DNA from: Streptomyces omiyaensis
GTDB lineage: Bacteria > Actinomycetota > Actinomycetes > Streptomycetales > Streptomycetaceae
Assembly (NCBI RefSeq): GCF_014650895.1
Contig: NZ_BMVV01000006.1
Location: 310,001-374,000, forward strand
DNA: 64,000 bases
Direction of reading: 5' to 3'
Shown: positions 29,998-39,658 of the stretch, in pieces
How positions within the stretch are numbered: position 1 is the first letter of the stretch
How the letters are laid out: every line of letters starts with the position of its first letter
The notes under the pieces: generated by a model
What the model was told of the DNA's origin: nothing
The model's input: the letters and a program-made list of their open reading frames with translations, nothing else
The model's database searches: none
Translations under genes and position numbers: made by a program

Positions 29998-30027
29998 GTC
30001 GTCGCGGGTGATCGCACCCGCGACGAC
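29998..30027 (+). terminator. Hairpin terminator of the panC-nadBC-coaX operon
   Basis: GTCGTCGCGGGTG (29998-30010) and CACCCGCGACGAC (30015-30027) form a perfect 13-bp stem with an ATCG loop, 17 bases after the coaX stop. No T-run. Confidence 0.75.
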
Positions 30028-30091
30028 CCGCCTTCGCGCGGGGGAGGGAATCCGCAGGTGGCGGGGGTCCGGGGCCGACGCGCCGAATGAT

Positions 30092-30118
30092 CGCTAAGCG
30101 AAATTTGTCCGATTAGCG
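30092..30118. promoter_or_regulatory. Inverted repeat in the promoter of the 30133 gene
   Basis: CGCTAA (30092-30097) and TTAGCG (30113-30118) are perfect inverted arms around an AT-rich centre, immediately upstream of the TATCGT -10 at 30121. It could bind a dimeric regulator; no candidate is identified. Confidence 0.4.
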
Positions 30119-30120
30119 CG

Positions 30121-30126
30121 TATCGT
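30121..30126 (+). promoter_or_regulatory. -10 element, likely leaderless
   Basis: TATCGT with six bases to the ATG at 30133. Confidence 0.5.
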
Positions 30127-30132
30127 CGGCCC

Positions 30133-30741
30133 ATGCCCACGCCATACGGATCCCGCGGCGGCATGGCGTTCAGCGCGGACGAGCTGCGTGTGCTCCGCCG
30201 TGCCCTCGCCAACGCCCTCCACCCCGCCCCCCTCCCGGAGGGGGACGTCCACGACGTCCTCCGCCTGACCGAATCCGTGGACGAGGCCGTGCGCGAGGCC
30301 ACCCGGTTGCGCGCCTTCCTCCTCGACGACCTCGCCCGCTACCGCGAGGCCCTCCCCGGCTCGCTCCCCGGCTACCTGGACCTCCTGGAGGGCGCCCTGC
30401 TCGGCGGGTACGACCCCGGGGCCGACGACCTCGCCGCCCTGCGCGCCCTGCGCGGCAACCCCGCCGCGGCCCGGCTGCTCGCCCGCTGCCAGGTCCTCGC
30501 CGAGCGCTCCGTGCGCGCCCGCCTCGCCCGCGTCTCCCAGGCCACCGCGAGCGCCGCCCCGGCCCCCGCCTCGCGGGCCCGGCTGCTCGCCCTGCCCGGC
30601 GGGCGCGCCGCCGAGGAGCCCCGCCCCAAGCCGCCCGGCCCGGTCCCCGCCGAGCGCCCGGTGCCCAAGCCCTCCGAGGTCTTCCCGCCGCGCCGCCGTC
30701 CCGTCCCGCCGCCCCCGCCCGAGGAGCGGGCCGCGGGCTAG
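30133..30741 (+). CDS. Hypothetical protein with Pro-rich C-terminus
   Basis: A 202-residue protein without recognisable catalytic motif. The first 125 residues are predicted helical (ADELRVLRRALANALHP, DEAVREATRLRAFLLDDLARYREAL), and the last 60 are Pro/Arg-rich and probably disordered (PPRRRPVPPPPPEERAAG). No signal peptide. It looks like a conserved Streptomyces protein of unknown function. The next small gene starts 15 bases after its stop from its own -10 element. Confidence 0.7.
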   Translation: MPTPYGSRGGMAFSADELRVLRRALANALHPAPLPEGDVHDVLRLTESVDEAVREATRLRAFLLDDLARYREALPGSLPGYLDLLEGALLGGYDPGADDLAALRALRGNPAAARLLARCQVLAERSVRARLARVSQATASAAPAPASRARLLALPGGRAAEEPRPKPPGPVPAERPVPKPSEVFPPRRRPVPPPPPEERAAG

Positions 30742-30742
30742 C

Positions 30743-30748
30743 TACTCT
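30743..30748 (+). promoter_or_regulatory. -10 element, likely leaderless
   Basis: TACTCT, seven bases before ATG 30756; identical in sequence and spacing to the element before the sensor kinase at 19635. Confidence 0.6.
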
Positions 30749-30755
30749 GGTCGCC

Positions 30756-30932
30756 ATGGACTACGTATCCGCGCTTTTGCCCCCCGTCGTGATGGCTGCG
30801 TTCTTCATCGCCCTCATCGTCGTGATCGTCAAGACCCAGGGCGGCCCCAACAAGGCCAAGGAGGACGCGGCGGTCGACGCGGCCCTCGCCCGCGCGGAGG
30901 CCGCCCGCCGGCCGGACCGCGACGCCGCGTAG
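30756..30932 (+). CDS. Small single-span membrane protein
   Basis: A 58-residue product (MDYVSALLPPVVMAAFFIAL...). One hydrophobic segment covers about residues 7-25, followed by a charged cytoplasmic tail rich in Ala, Arg, Glu and Lys. The length, frame, typical third-position G/C bias, a -10 element at leaderless spacing and a terminator just downstream all support a real gene. Function unknown. Confidence 0.75.
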   Translation: MDYVSALLPPVVMAAFFIALIVVIVKTQGGPNKAKEDAAVDAALARAEAARRPDRDAA

Positions 30933-30956
30933 GTCCCGGAGGACGCGAGGCCCCGA

Positions 30957-30992
30957 GGGGCGCACGACCGGTCGCGGTCATGCGCCCCTTTT
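30957..30992 (+). terminator. Intrinsic terminator after the small membrane protein gene
   Basis: GGGGCGCACGACCG (30957-30970) pairs with CGGTCATGCGCCCC (30975-30988) with one mismatch, GTCG loop, followed by TTTT. Confidence 0.85.
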
Positions 30993-31047
30993 GTCGTGTC
31001 ACGGCCGCGCTCGGGGATCAATGACTGGTATTCCCGGTATCTCCCAC

Positions 31048-31053
31048 TAGGGT
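31048..31053 (+). promoter_or_regulatory. -10 element, likely leaderless
   Basis: TAGGGT, six bases before GTG 31060 of the BlaI-like gene. Confidence 0.5.
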
Positions 31054-31059
31054 GAGCCT

Positions 31060-31473
31060 GTGCCCCGCCCCTTGGGAGAACTCGAAGACGCCGTCATGAC
31101 GCGCATCTGGCAATGGAACCGGCCGGTGACCGTCCGGGAAGTCCTGGAAGACCTCCAGCAGGAACGCTCCATCGCCTACACCACCGTCATGACCGTCCTG
31201 GACAATCTCCATCAGAAGGGCTGGGTGCGCCGGGAAGTCGAAGGCCGCGCCTATCGATATACGGCGGTCTCCACCCGTGCCGCCTACTCGGCCGCACTGA
31301 TGAACGAAGCCTGGGGGCAGAGCGACAACCCCGCGGCCGCCCTGGTCGCCTTCTTCGGGATGATGTCGCCGGAACAGCGCGAGTCCCTCAACGACGCCAT
31401 CCGCATCGTCCAGCGCGACAACCCGATCCCCGCCGTGCCGGAGGAGGGCGGAGGGGAACCCGCCGCCTCCTAG
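31060..31473 (+). CDS. BlaI/MecI/CopY-family transcriptional regulator
   Basis: A 137-residue winged-helix protein: LGELEDAVMTRIWQWNRPVTVREVLEDLQQERSIAYTTVMTVLDNLHQKGWVRRE is the DNA-binding part, split here as residues 5-60, followed by the dimerisation helix region with FFGMMSPEQRESL. Such regulators repress beta-lactamase, copper or other stress genes; no BlaR-type sensor peptidase lies beside it, so its target and inducer are open. Confidence 0.88.
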   Translation: MPRPLGELEDAVMTRIWQWNRPVTVREVLEDLQQERSIAYTTVMTVLDNLHQKGWVRREVEGRAYRYTAVSTRAAYSAALMNEAWGQSDNPAAALVAFFGMMSPEQRESLNDAIRIVQRDNPIPAVPEEGGGEPAAS

Positions 31474-31476
31474 CGG

Positions 31477-31482
31477 TACCGT
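31477..31482 (+). promoter_or_regulatory. -10 element, likely leaderless
   Basis: TACCGT, seven bases before ATG 31490, starting four bases after the preceding stop codon. Confidence 0.5.
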
Positions 31483-31489
31483 CCCCCTC

Positions 31490-31999
31490 ATGTCGAAAGC
31501 CATCACGGTCCGCCGCGCCCGCACCTCCGACGTGGCCGCCGTCCGGCGCCTGGTCGACCCGTACGTGCGCCGCGGGATCCTGCTCGACAAGGCGACCGTG
31601 ACGTTTTACGAGCACATCCAGGAGTTCTGGGTCGCGGAACGCGACGAGGACGCCGAGGTCGTCGGAGTCGGCGCCCTGCACGTCATGTGGGAAGACCTCG
31701 CGGAAGTCCGCACACTCGCCGTCGATCCCGAGTTCAAGGGCGCCGGCGTCGGTCATCAGCTGCTCGCCAAGTTGTTGCACACCGCACGCTGGCTCGGTGT
31801 CCGCCGGGTTTTCTGTCTCACCTTCGAAGTCGACTTCTTCGCGAAGCACGGCTTCGTCGAGATCGGTGAGACCCCGGTCGACGGAGATGTCTACAGCGAG
31901 CTCCTCCGTTCCTATGACGAGGGTGTCGCCGAGTTCCTCGGTCTCGAACGAGTGAAGCCGAACACCTTGGGCAACAGCCGGATGCTTCTGCACCTCTGA
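31490..31999 (+). CDS. argA: Amino-acid N-acetyltransferase (single-domain N-acetylglutamate synthase)
   Basis: A 169-residue GNAT protein of the short actinobacterial N-acetylglutamate synthase type, first step of arginine synthesis. The acetyl-CoA motif is VRTLAVDPEFKGAGVGHQLL, and the N-terminal ITVRRARTSDVAAVRRLVDPYVRRGILLDK pattern (residues 5-34) is characteristic. No amino-acid kinase domain is present, unlike classical E. coli ArgA. A ladder of GGAAGCC repeats follows the stop. Confidence 0.82.
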   Translation: MSKAITVRRARTSDVAAVRRLVDPYVRRGILLDKATVTFYEHIQEFWVAERDEDAEVVGVGALHVMWEDLAEVRTLAVDPEFKGAGVGHQLLAKLLHTARWLGVRRVFCLTFEVDFFAKHGFVEIGETPVDGDVYSELLRSYDEGVAEFLGLERVKPNTLGNSRMLLHL

Positions 32000-32001
32000 G
32001 C

Positions 32002-32067
32002 GGAAGCCGGACGGAAGCCGGGCGGGAAGCCCGGCGGAAGCCGGAGGGGAAGCCGGGGGAAGACCGG
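32002..32067 (+). repeat. Helically phased GGAAGCCGG repeats
   Basis: GGAAGCC(C)GG begins at 32002, 32013, 32025, 32036 and 32048, with a diverged GGAAGACCGG at 32058. Spacings of 10-12 bases place all copies on one face of the helix. They fill the start of the argA-lsr2 intergenic region. Confidence 0.8.
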
Positions 32068-32197
32068 TGGAACCCTATGTCCGAATCGCGCACGTTTCCC
32101 GCGTTGTCGAGGTTCTGAACCTCTGCCAGGGGTTTGTGTTTTTCCGGGAAAAGCGGTTTCCTTTCCGCGTACTGCATTTTCGATGAAAGGAAATCCG

Positions 32198-32536
32198 GTG
32201 GCACAGAAGGTTCAGGTCCTTCTTGTCGACGACCTCGACGGCGTCGAGGCGGACGAGACCGTGACGTTCGCGCTGGACGGCAAGACCTACGAGATCGACC
32301 TCACCACCGCCAACGCGGAAAAGCTCCGTGGCCTGCTCGAGCCGTACACCGCGAACGGGCGCCGCACCGGCGGTCGCACCACCACGGGCCGCGGCAAGGG
32401 CCGCGTCGCCGCCTCCGGCAGCGGCCAGGACACGGCGAAGATCCGCGCCTGGGCCAAGGAGAACGGCATGGAGGTCAACGACCGCGGCCGCGTTCCCGCC
32501 CACGTCAAGGCGGCCTACGAGGACGCGAACCGCTGA
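32198..32536 (+). CDS. lsr2: Lsr2 nucleoid-associated xenogeneic silencer
   Basis: A 112-residue H-NS-like protein that binds AT-rich DNA and silences acquired genes. N-terminal oligomerisation domain (VLLVDDLDGVEADETVTFALDGKTYEIDL, residues about 7-35), a Thr/Gly/Arg linker, and the C-terminal DNA-binding domain KIRAWAKENGMEVNDRGRVP with the AT-hook-like RGR at 96-98. GTG 32198 is chosen because AAAGGAAA lies six bases upstream. The 100 bases before it are unusually AT-rich for this window, so autoregulation is likely. Its end overlaps the convergent SCO3374-type gene by 22 bases. Confidence 0.94.
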   Translation: MAQKVQVLLVDDLDGVEADETVTFALDGKTYEIDLTTANAEKLRGLLEPYTANGRRTGGRTTTGRGKGRVAASGSGQDTAKIRAWAKENGMEVNDRGRVPAHVKAAYEDANR

Positions 32537-33111
32537 GGCGTCCCCCGCTGGGCAGCCGATCCGACGGCGCGCACGCCCAGCAGTCGCAGCCGATGGCACT
32601 CCACCGCGGCGGCGGCGACCAGGCGCGTCAGGCACGGGGCCTCCGCACGGCCCCAGGGCCCGGACCTCGACGCCGGCAGCGAGGACTCCACCTCGCGCCC
32701 CGGCTCGGGGGCCCGCAGCCACACGGCGGCGCCCGGCGCGCCGGATCCGCCCCGCCCGGGAGGCGGGGGAGCGGTCATCCGGCCGTCGGCGCCCAGTGCC
32801 GCGAGATCGAGTGAGATTCCGCCCCACTCCAGCCACTCCAGCAGCCCGGGAAGCTCCTCCGCGCTCCCCGCGGCCACCAGGAGCCGCATGCGGCGCCCCA
32901 TCAGCGCCACCGGCCCCGTGGCGGCGCCCACCCGGCGCAGCACCCCCCGGCCGGCCGCCGCGGGCAGCTCCAGCACGTCGAAGCGGAGTCCCGTCACCAG
33001 CTGCACCGGCGGGCCCGGCACCGTCGCCCACCCGAGCTCCCGCTCGTACCAGAGCGCGAGCGCCCGGTCGCCGTCGAGCGGCGAGCGGGGAGACGGGACG
33101 GCGAAGGGCAT
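32515..33111 (-). CDS. SCO3374-type protein (primase-polymerase-like N-terminus)
   Basis: A 198-residue protein of the Streptomyces SCO3374 family. The N-terminal stretch DRALALWYERELGWATVPGPPVQLVTGLRFDVLELP resembles the start of bifunctional primase/polymerase domains (given here in parts: ALALWYERELGWATVPG and GLRFDVLELP), but catalytic acids of a primase cannot be identified, so enzymatic function is doubtful. It overlaps lsr2 tail-to-tail and diverges from clpC, a conserved arrangement. Confidence 0.7.
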   Translation of the reverse strand: MPFAVPSPRSPLDGDRALALWYERELGWATVPGPPVQLVTGLRFDVLELPAAAGRGVLRRVGAATGPVALMGRRMRLLVAAGSAEELPGLLEWLEWGGISLDLAALGADGRMTAPPPPGRGGSGAPGAAVWLRAPEPGREVESSLPASRSGPWGRAEAPCLTRLVAAAAVECHRLRLLGVRAVGSAAQRGTPQRFASS

Positions 33112-33238
33112 GCCGGGGGAACTCCCGGGGGGCCGCGTAGGTTACGGCTCCCGGCGCCACCGGTGACGTAACGTTCCGGTCCGGGGACCCGAGGTGTCCG
33201 GTAATGGGGCGTACGAGTGCATTCGACGGCGCAACTCT

Positions 33239-33252
33239 GTTCGCTGGTAGCG
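33239..33252 (+). promoter_or_regulatory. ClgR operator candidate, distal
   Basis: GTTCGC-TGGTA-GCG exactly fits the GTTCGC-N5-GCG motif described for the Streptomyces regulator ClgR, 333 bases before clpC. Confidence 0.7.
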
Positions 33253-33345
33253 GAGGGAACCCGGGTGTGCCGCATGGAGTGTCCGACCCTGCGGGTAAGA
33301 CATTCCTAGTGGAGAGGGGTGACTCGTCCGGCCGGGCCGTCTCAC

Positions 33346-33359
33346 GTTCGCCATCGGCG
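33346..33359 (+). promoter_or_regulatory. ClgR operator candidate, proximal
   Basis: GTTCGC-CATCG-GCG, same motif and orientation as the distal site, 107 bases downstream of it and 226 bases before clpC. Confidence 0.75.
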
Positions 33360-33584
33360 TACTCAAGGCGGGGGTAACTACTTGGCCTGCGGGAACATCG
33401 TCTCGCACCATCGAGTTGGAGCATTTGTCGGCTGTTCGGCAGCGGCCCACCCCAAGGACATGGGGGTGATCCGGACGGATGTCGGCAGTTGGAATGAGCG
33501 GTCCCCGCTTGCGGGACTAAGCTGCGGAAGGACAGGGAGGGGATCGACCCCTAACTGACTGACCGCTCTGAGGAGCGATTAACG
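33360..33584 (+). promoter_or_regulatory. clpC promoter and 5' leader region
   Basis: The 473 bases between the SCO3374-type gene and clpC contain no supportable ORF. Apart from two ClgR-type sites it has a hairpin GTCCCCGC/GCGGGAC (near 33502-33518) about 70 bases before the start and GGAGCG just upstream of the ATG. The exact transcription start cannot be fixed by eye. Confidence 0.5.
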
Positions 33585-36104
<2,520 letters not shown>

Positions 36105-36135
36105 CGCACGCGCCGAGCGCGTAGCGGTGCCCTGA

Positions 36136-36178
36136 GGGGCGGCCCCGGAACCGACACGGTTCCGGGGCCGCCCCTTTT
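36136..36178 (+). terminator. Strong intrinsic terminator of clpC
   Basis: An 18-bp perfect stem (36136-36153 with 36157-36174), three-base ACA loop, then TTTT. Being nearly symmetrical it can also stop transcription from the convergent NACHT gene. Confidence 0.93.
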
Positions 36179-36185
36179 CCCGTGC

Positions 36186-39182
36186 TCAGAGGACGGACAG
36201 CACGCGGACGGAAAGCTGCTCGGCCCCCACCACCCGGCGGCCGCCGCCCACGACGCTGATCGCCTTCAGATCGCTGAGCTCCGCCGCGGCGGAGACGTCG
36301 AAGGGGCCGGACAGGAAGAGGCTGAGGCCGAGGAGACGAAGGCCGGGGAAGACCTTCACCAGCCGCTCCAGCGAGCCCCCGGAGGCAGGAGGGACGACAC
36401 AGGTCATCCCCTGGACGCCGGCCAGCACGACGCCCTCGGGGAAGTCGTCCAGCCATCCGATGTCGATCGTCAGCGTGCGAAGCGAGGGCAGAGCGGACAA
36501 GGAGCGCCAGAGACCGGACGGCGCCCGATGTCCGGCCGGCAGCCGGAGCTCGTACAGACCGGGGTGGCGAGCCAGCCCCGAGAGATCGTCCCGGGGCCAG
36601 GAAGTGGAGTGGAGCTTCCCCAGAGGCGCGCGTGGGGGGAGCTCGGAGACCCGCCACTCCGCGAGCCCGGAGAGCCGCAGGGATTCCAGCCGGGTGAGTC
36701 CGGCGGACGCGGCGGGGTCCAGGCGGGTGCCCTCTCCTTGCAGCTCCAGCTCGCGCGGGTCGCACCGGACCAGCAGCTCCGCCACTCGGCCGGTGGAGAC
36801 GGCGCCGCCGATCTCCAGGCTCTCCGGCGTCAGCCCCAGCCGCAGCAGTTCCGCCGCGCGGTCGTCGTCGGCGGCCTGGTAGCGCAGCTCGGTGGGGTCG
36901 AGGCGGGCGATGACGTCCTCCCCGTACGCGCGCGGGTCGAAGCGGTGCCAGGCCCAGACGAGCTGGGCCCGCACCACGAGCGAGGGGTGGTCGGCGTAGC
37001 GGGCCAGGAAGGGGACGGCCGCGTCGGAGACGATGTGGCTGGCCGCCGTGACGACCAGGTGGGCCGTGCTCTCGTCCAGGCCCTCCGGGCCCGGCAGCAG
37101 GTCCAGGACCATCCGGCCCACCGAGGCCAGCTCCCGGGCCTCGTCGGGGGTGCGGGGCGGGACGACCTCCTCCGTGCGCCGCAGGATCTCCTCCCGCACC
37201 TCCGGGGGCACCTCCGTCGCGTGGGCGAGGGCCGTCGCCGCCAGCAGGACGAGTCTCGTCCGGGCCGGGCGGTCCTCCGCCGCGTCCGCCGCGGCCAGCA
37301 GCTCGCGCAGGATCTCCGCCGCCTCGCGCGGGCGGCCGTGGCCGACGGCCATGCGGACGACGTCCTCCCAGCGGTCGTCCGTCGCGTGGCGGACGAGGAC
37401 GCCGATGTCCCAGTGGTCGACCAGGGCCTTGGCCGCCAGGTAGTCCTGGAAGGTGCGGTGGACGAAGGCGATCGTGTCGGCGGTGGGCTCGCGGAGGAGG
37501 CCGCTGCGGTGGAGGAGGTGGGTGAGGATCCGGTCCGGCGGGGCGTCGGCGAGACCCAGGGCCGGGAGGGCCTCGGTGACCAGGGCCCGTGCGCGGGAGC
37601 GGTCCATGACCAGGCGGTCGTTGAGCGTCAGCCAGTACGCCAGTCGCTGGACGAGCTGGATCTGCGGGGCCTCGTCCAGCGTCACGCCGTAGGGGTCGCC
37701 CATGCCCCGCTCGCGGTCGCGGCGGGTGAGGAGCATCGCGAGGGCGGCCTCGTAGAGGGGCTTGCGGCCCCGGGGGAGGTAGCCGCGGCGGTCGCGGTGG
37801 AGGGCGCAGATCAGACCGCACATGAGGGGGTTGGTCGCCAGCTGGGCGACGTGTTCCGTGGTCCGGAGGGAGTCGAGGAGCTGCTGCTCGTACGGCGCGG
37901 CCGAGGGGCCCGCCGCGCGGTGCCAGCGGCGGACGAAGGTGGTCATCTCGGCGGGGGACATGGGGGAGAGGGTCAGCTCGGTGAAGCCGTCGCGGGCCAG
38001 CCAGTCGTCGCGCACGGCGGTGGGGCGGGAGGTCACGAGCCAGCGGTTGCCGTCCCCGTACGCGGCGAGCAGCCCGCGCAGCCAGTCGCGGGCGCGGCCG
38101 CGTCCGGCCTCGGGGATCTCGTCGATGCCGTCGACGAGGACGAGGCCCCGGCCGGCGGCGAGGACGCGGTCGGCCCAGCCGTCGGGCGGGGTGAGCGGGC
38201 AGTCGGCGGCGGAGAGGAAGCGGTCCGCTTCGGGGAGCCGTTCGCCGTGGCGGGTGAGGGTGCGCAGGGGGAGCACGAAGGGGATGCGGCCGTGGAGGTA
38301 CCCCATGCCGTCGGCGGGGGGCGTGGCGCAGGCGGCGACGGTCAGCCACTGGACGAGCGTCGACTTGCCGGAGCCGGCCTGCCCGCGGAGCAGGATCCGT
38401 TCGTGGGCGGCCGGGGCGAGGTCGGCGCGGAGGGTGACGTACTCCTGGTGGGGGTGGTCCGGGTGGGGCCCGGCCGCCGCCTCCAGGGACAGGTAGGCGA
38501 CGTCGAGGGGCCAGTCCTCGCCGGAGTCGTGCAGGTCGATGCCGTAGATCGTCAGGTGGCCGTGCCTGCGGGCCAGGTGGGCGAGGTAGCGGCGCTCGAA
38601 GGCGGCGTCCTCGGCGAGCGGGGCCGGGTTCGCCGCCGCGACGGCGTCGAGCTTCGCGGCCAGGGCGGCCTGGCCGCGGGTCTGCTCGACGAGGGTGCGG
38701 GCGACGAAGGAGGGGCTGCGGGTGAAGGACTCCAGGATGTGGCGGCAGGCCCACTCGGTGGCGGTCTCCAGGTAGAGGACCGAGTCGGAGGAGAGTCCGT
38801 CGGGGGCGGGGGCCGCCGCGCGCAGGCGCCGGGCGAGGGCCCGGTGGCCGAGGTGGACGGCCTGGACGTCGTCCATGTCGAGGTCGCCGAGGGCCAGCAG
38901 GTGGGCGGCGAGGGCGTCGGTGACGGCCTCGGTCTCGTCGGCGGGGAAGGGCGGCTCGCCGGGGCCGCGGCGGGTCCGGTCCACCAGGGTGGCGGCCAGC
39001 CTGCGGACGTCCTTCTCGGTGAGGGAGCGCCGCTCGCCGCGGAAGGAGAGCAGGGAGGAGAGCCGTACGGGCGGGTCCTGGCCGGTGAGCCCGGCCCCTG
39101 GTACGTCGCTGACCAGCAGTTTCTTCAGCAGCGGGCCGATCGCGGCCGTCGCGAGACGGGTGGCGATGAGAGCCGGTTCCAT
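36186..39182 (-). CDS. NACHT-domain STAND NTPase (bacterial NLR-like protein)
   Basis: A 998-residue protein. Layout: an N-terminal helical domain (about 1-225, MEPALIATRLATAAIGPLLKKLL...), a NACHT NTPase with Walker A GQAGSGKST at 267-275, Walker B LVLVDGIDEIP at 347-357 and sensor WLVTSRP at 381-387, a helical/winged-helix part with NPLMCGLICAL and FVHRTFQDYLAAKAL, a HEAT-like helical region, and a leucine-rich C-terminus (about 840-998, e.g. LTRLESLRLSGL, LPSLRTLTIDIGWL). This is the architecture of bacterial NLR relatives shown to defend against phage. ATG 39182 is preferred over 39368 because similarity begins there. No other defence gene is adjacent. Confidence 0.88.
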   Translation of the reverse strand: MEPALIATRLATAAIGPLLKKLLVSDVPGAGLTGQDPPVRLSSLLSFRGERRSLTEKDVRRLAATLVDRTRRGPGEPPFPADETEAVTDALAAHLLALGDLDMDDVQAVHLGHRALARRLRAAAPAPDGLSSDSVLYLETATEWACRHILESFTRSPSFVARTLVEQTRGQAALAAKLDAVAAANPAPLAEDAAFERRYLAHLARRHGHLTIYGIDLHDSGEDWPLDVAYLSLEAAAGPHPDHPHQEYVTLRADLAPAAHERILLRGQAGSGKSTLVQWLTVAACATPPADGMGYLHGRIPFVLPLRTLTRHGERLPEADRFLSAADCPLTPPDGWADRVLAAGRGLVLVDGIDEIPEAGRGRARDWLRGLLAAYGDGNRWLVTSRPTAVRDDWLARDGFTELTLSPMSPAEMTTFVRRWHRAAGPSAAPYEQQLLDSLRTTEHVAQLATNPLMCGLICALHRDRRGYLPRGRKPLYEAALAMLLTRRDRERGMGDPYGVTLDEAPQIQLVQRLAYWLTLNDRLVMDRSRARALVTEALPALGLADAPPDRILTHLLHRSGLLREPTADTIAFVHRTFQDYLAAKALVDHWDIGVLVRHATDDRWEDVVRMAVGHGRPREAAEILRELLAAADAAEDRPARTRLVLLAATALAHATEVPPEVREEILRRTEEVVPPRTPDEARELASVGRMVLDLLPGPEGLDESTAHLVVTAASHIVSDAAVPFLARYADHPSLVVRAQLVWAWHRFDPRAYGEDVIARLDPTELRYQAADDDRAAELLRLGLTPESLEIGGAVSTGRVAELLVRCDPRELELQGEGTRLDPAASAGLTRLESLRLSGLAEWRVSELPPRAPLGKLHSTSWPRDDLSGLARHPGLYELRLPAGHRAPSGLWRSLSALPSLRTLTIDIGWLDDFPEGVVLAGVQGMTCVVPPASGGSLERLVKVFPGLRLLGLSLFLSGPFDVSAAAELSDLKAISVVGGGRRVVGAEQLSVRVLSVL

Positions 39183-39658
39183 GCCTGATCCCCCCAGAGG
39201 TCCCCGATGCGGCCAGCGTAGTGCGGGACGGCCTCCGGACGGCTCCGGTTGCGTGACCCAGGTCGCAGTGGCAGGGGCGGGCCGGTGACAAGGCGCACAG
39301 GGGTTTCGAGGGGTACTAGACGGGATCGTAGTGATGAAAGGGTGCGAATCGGGACGTTCAGTCGTCAATCACCGGGACCTACGTCCCAAGAGGGTCGAAT
39401 CGGGTGTCGCGCCGCCTTTCGGGCCTTTCCCGGCCCGGTCGACGTGGGGTTAAACCCGGAAGCTTGGGTTGATATGTCCGATTTCAAGGAGGGTGTCCGG
39501 GGGTGTCAAGGGGTGTATTCCGGTGGAGATCGCTACGACCTGGTGTCGTAGATGGGGTGTTTTGGGATGACCTGGGTGGCGGGTTACCAAGGAACGGCCA
39601 GCCCGGCGCAACGCACCGATCGCGTCGGGTCCCGTTCTGCCCGGAGGTCTTCCCCCGT
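39183..39658. promoter_or_regulatory. Divergent intergenic region between NACHT and M23 genes
   Basis: These 476 bases carry no supportable ORF. They include a 7-bp dyad at 39533-39551, a small AACCC/GGGTT inverted repeat at 39453-39470 and a G-rich stretch with GGTGTC repeats (39490-39525). I looked for the c-di-AMP (ydaO) riboswitch often found before cell-wall hydrolase genes and did not find its conserved core. Confidence 0.5.
39533..39551. promoter_or_regulatory. Operator-like dyad upstream of the M23 gene
   Basis: CTACGAC-CTGGT-GTCGTAG, a perfect 7+7 inverted repeat with five-base centre, 108 bases before the peptidase start. It resembles a binding site for a dimeric repressor; the regulator is unknown. 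Confidence 0.45.

Noticed and set aside
32515..33111. Calling the SCO3374-type protein an active primase
   Set aside because: Only the N-terminal segment resembles primase-polymerase proteins; catalytic acidic residues could not be placed.
39183..39658. Possible ydaO (c-di-AMP) riboswitch before the M23 gene
   Set aside because: The conserved core and the CCGNCAGCT-type segment expected in that class were not found.
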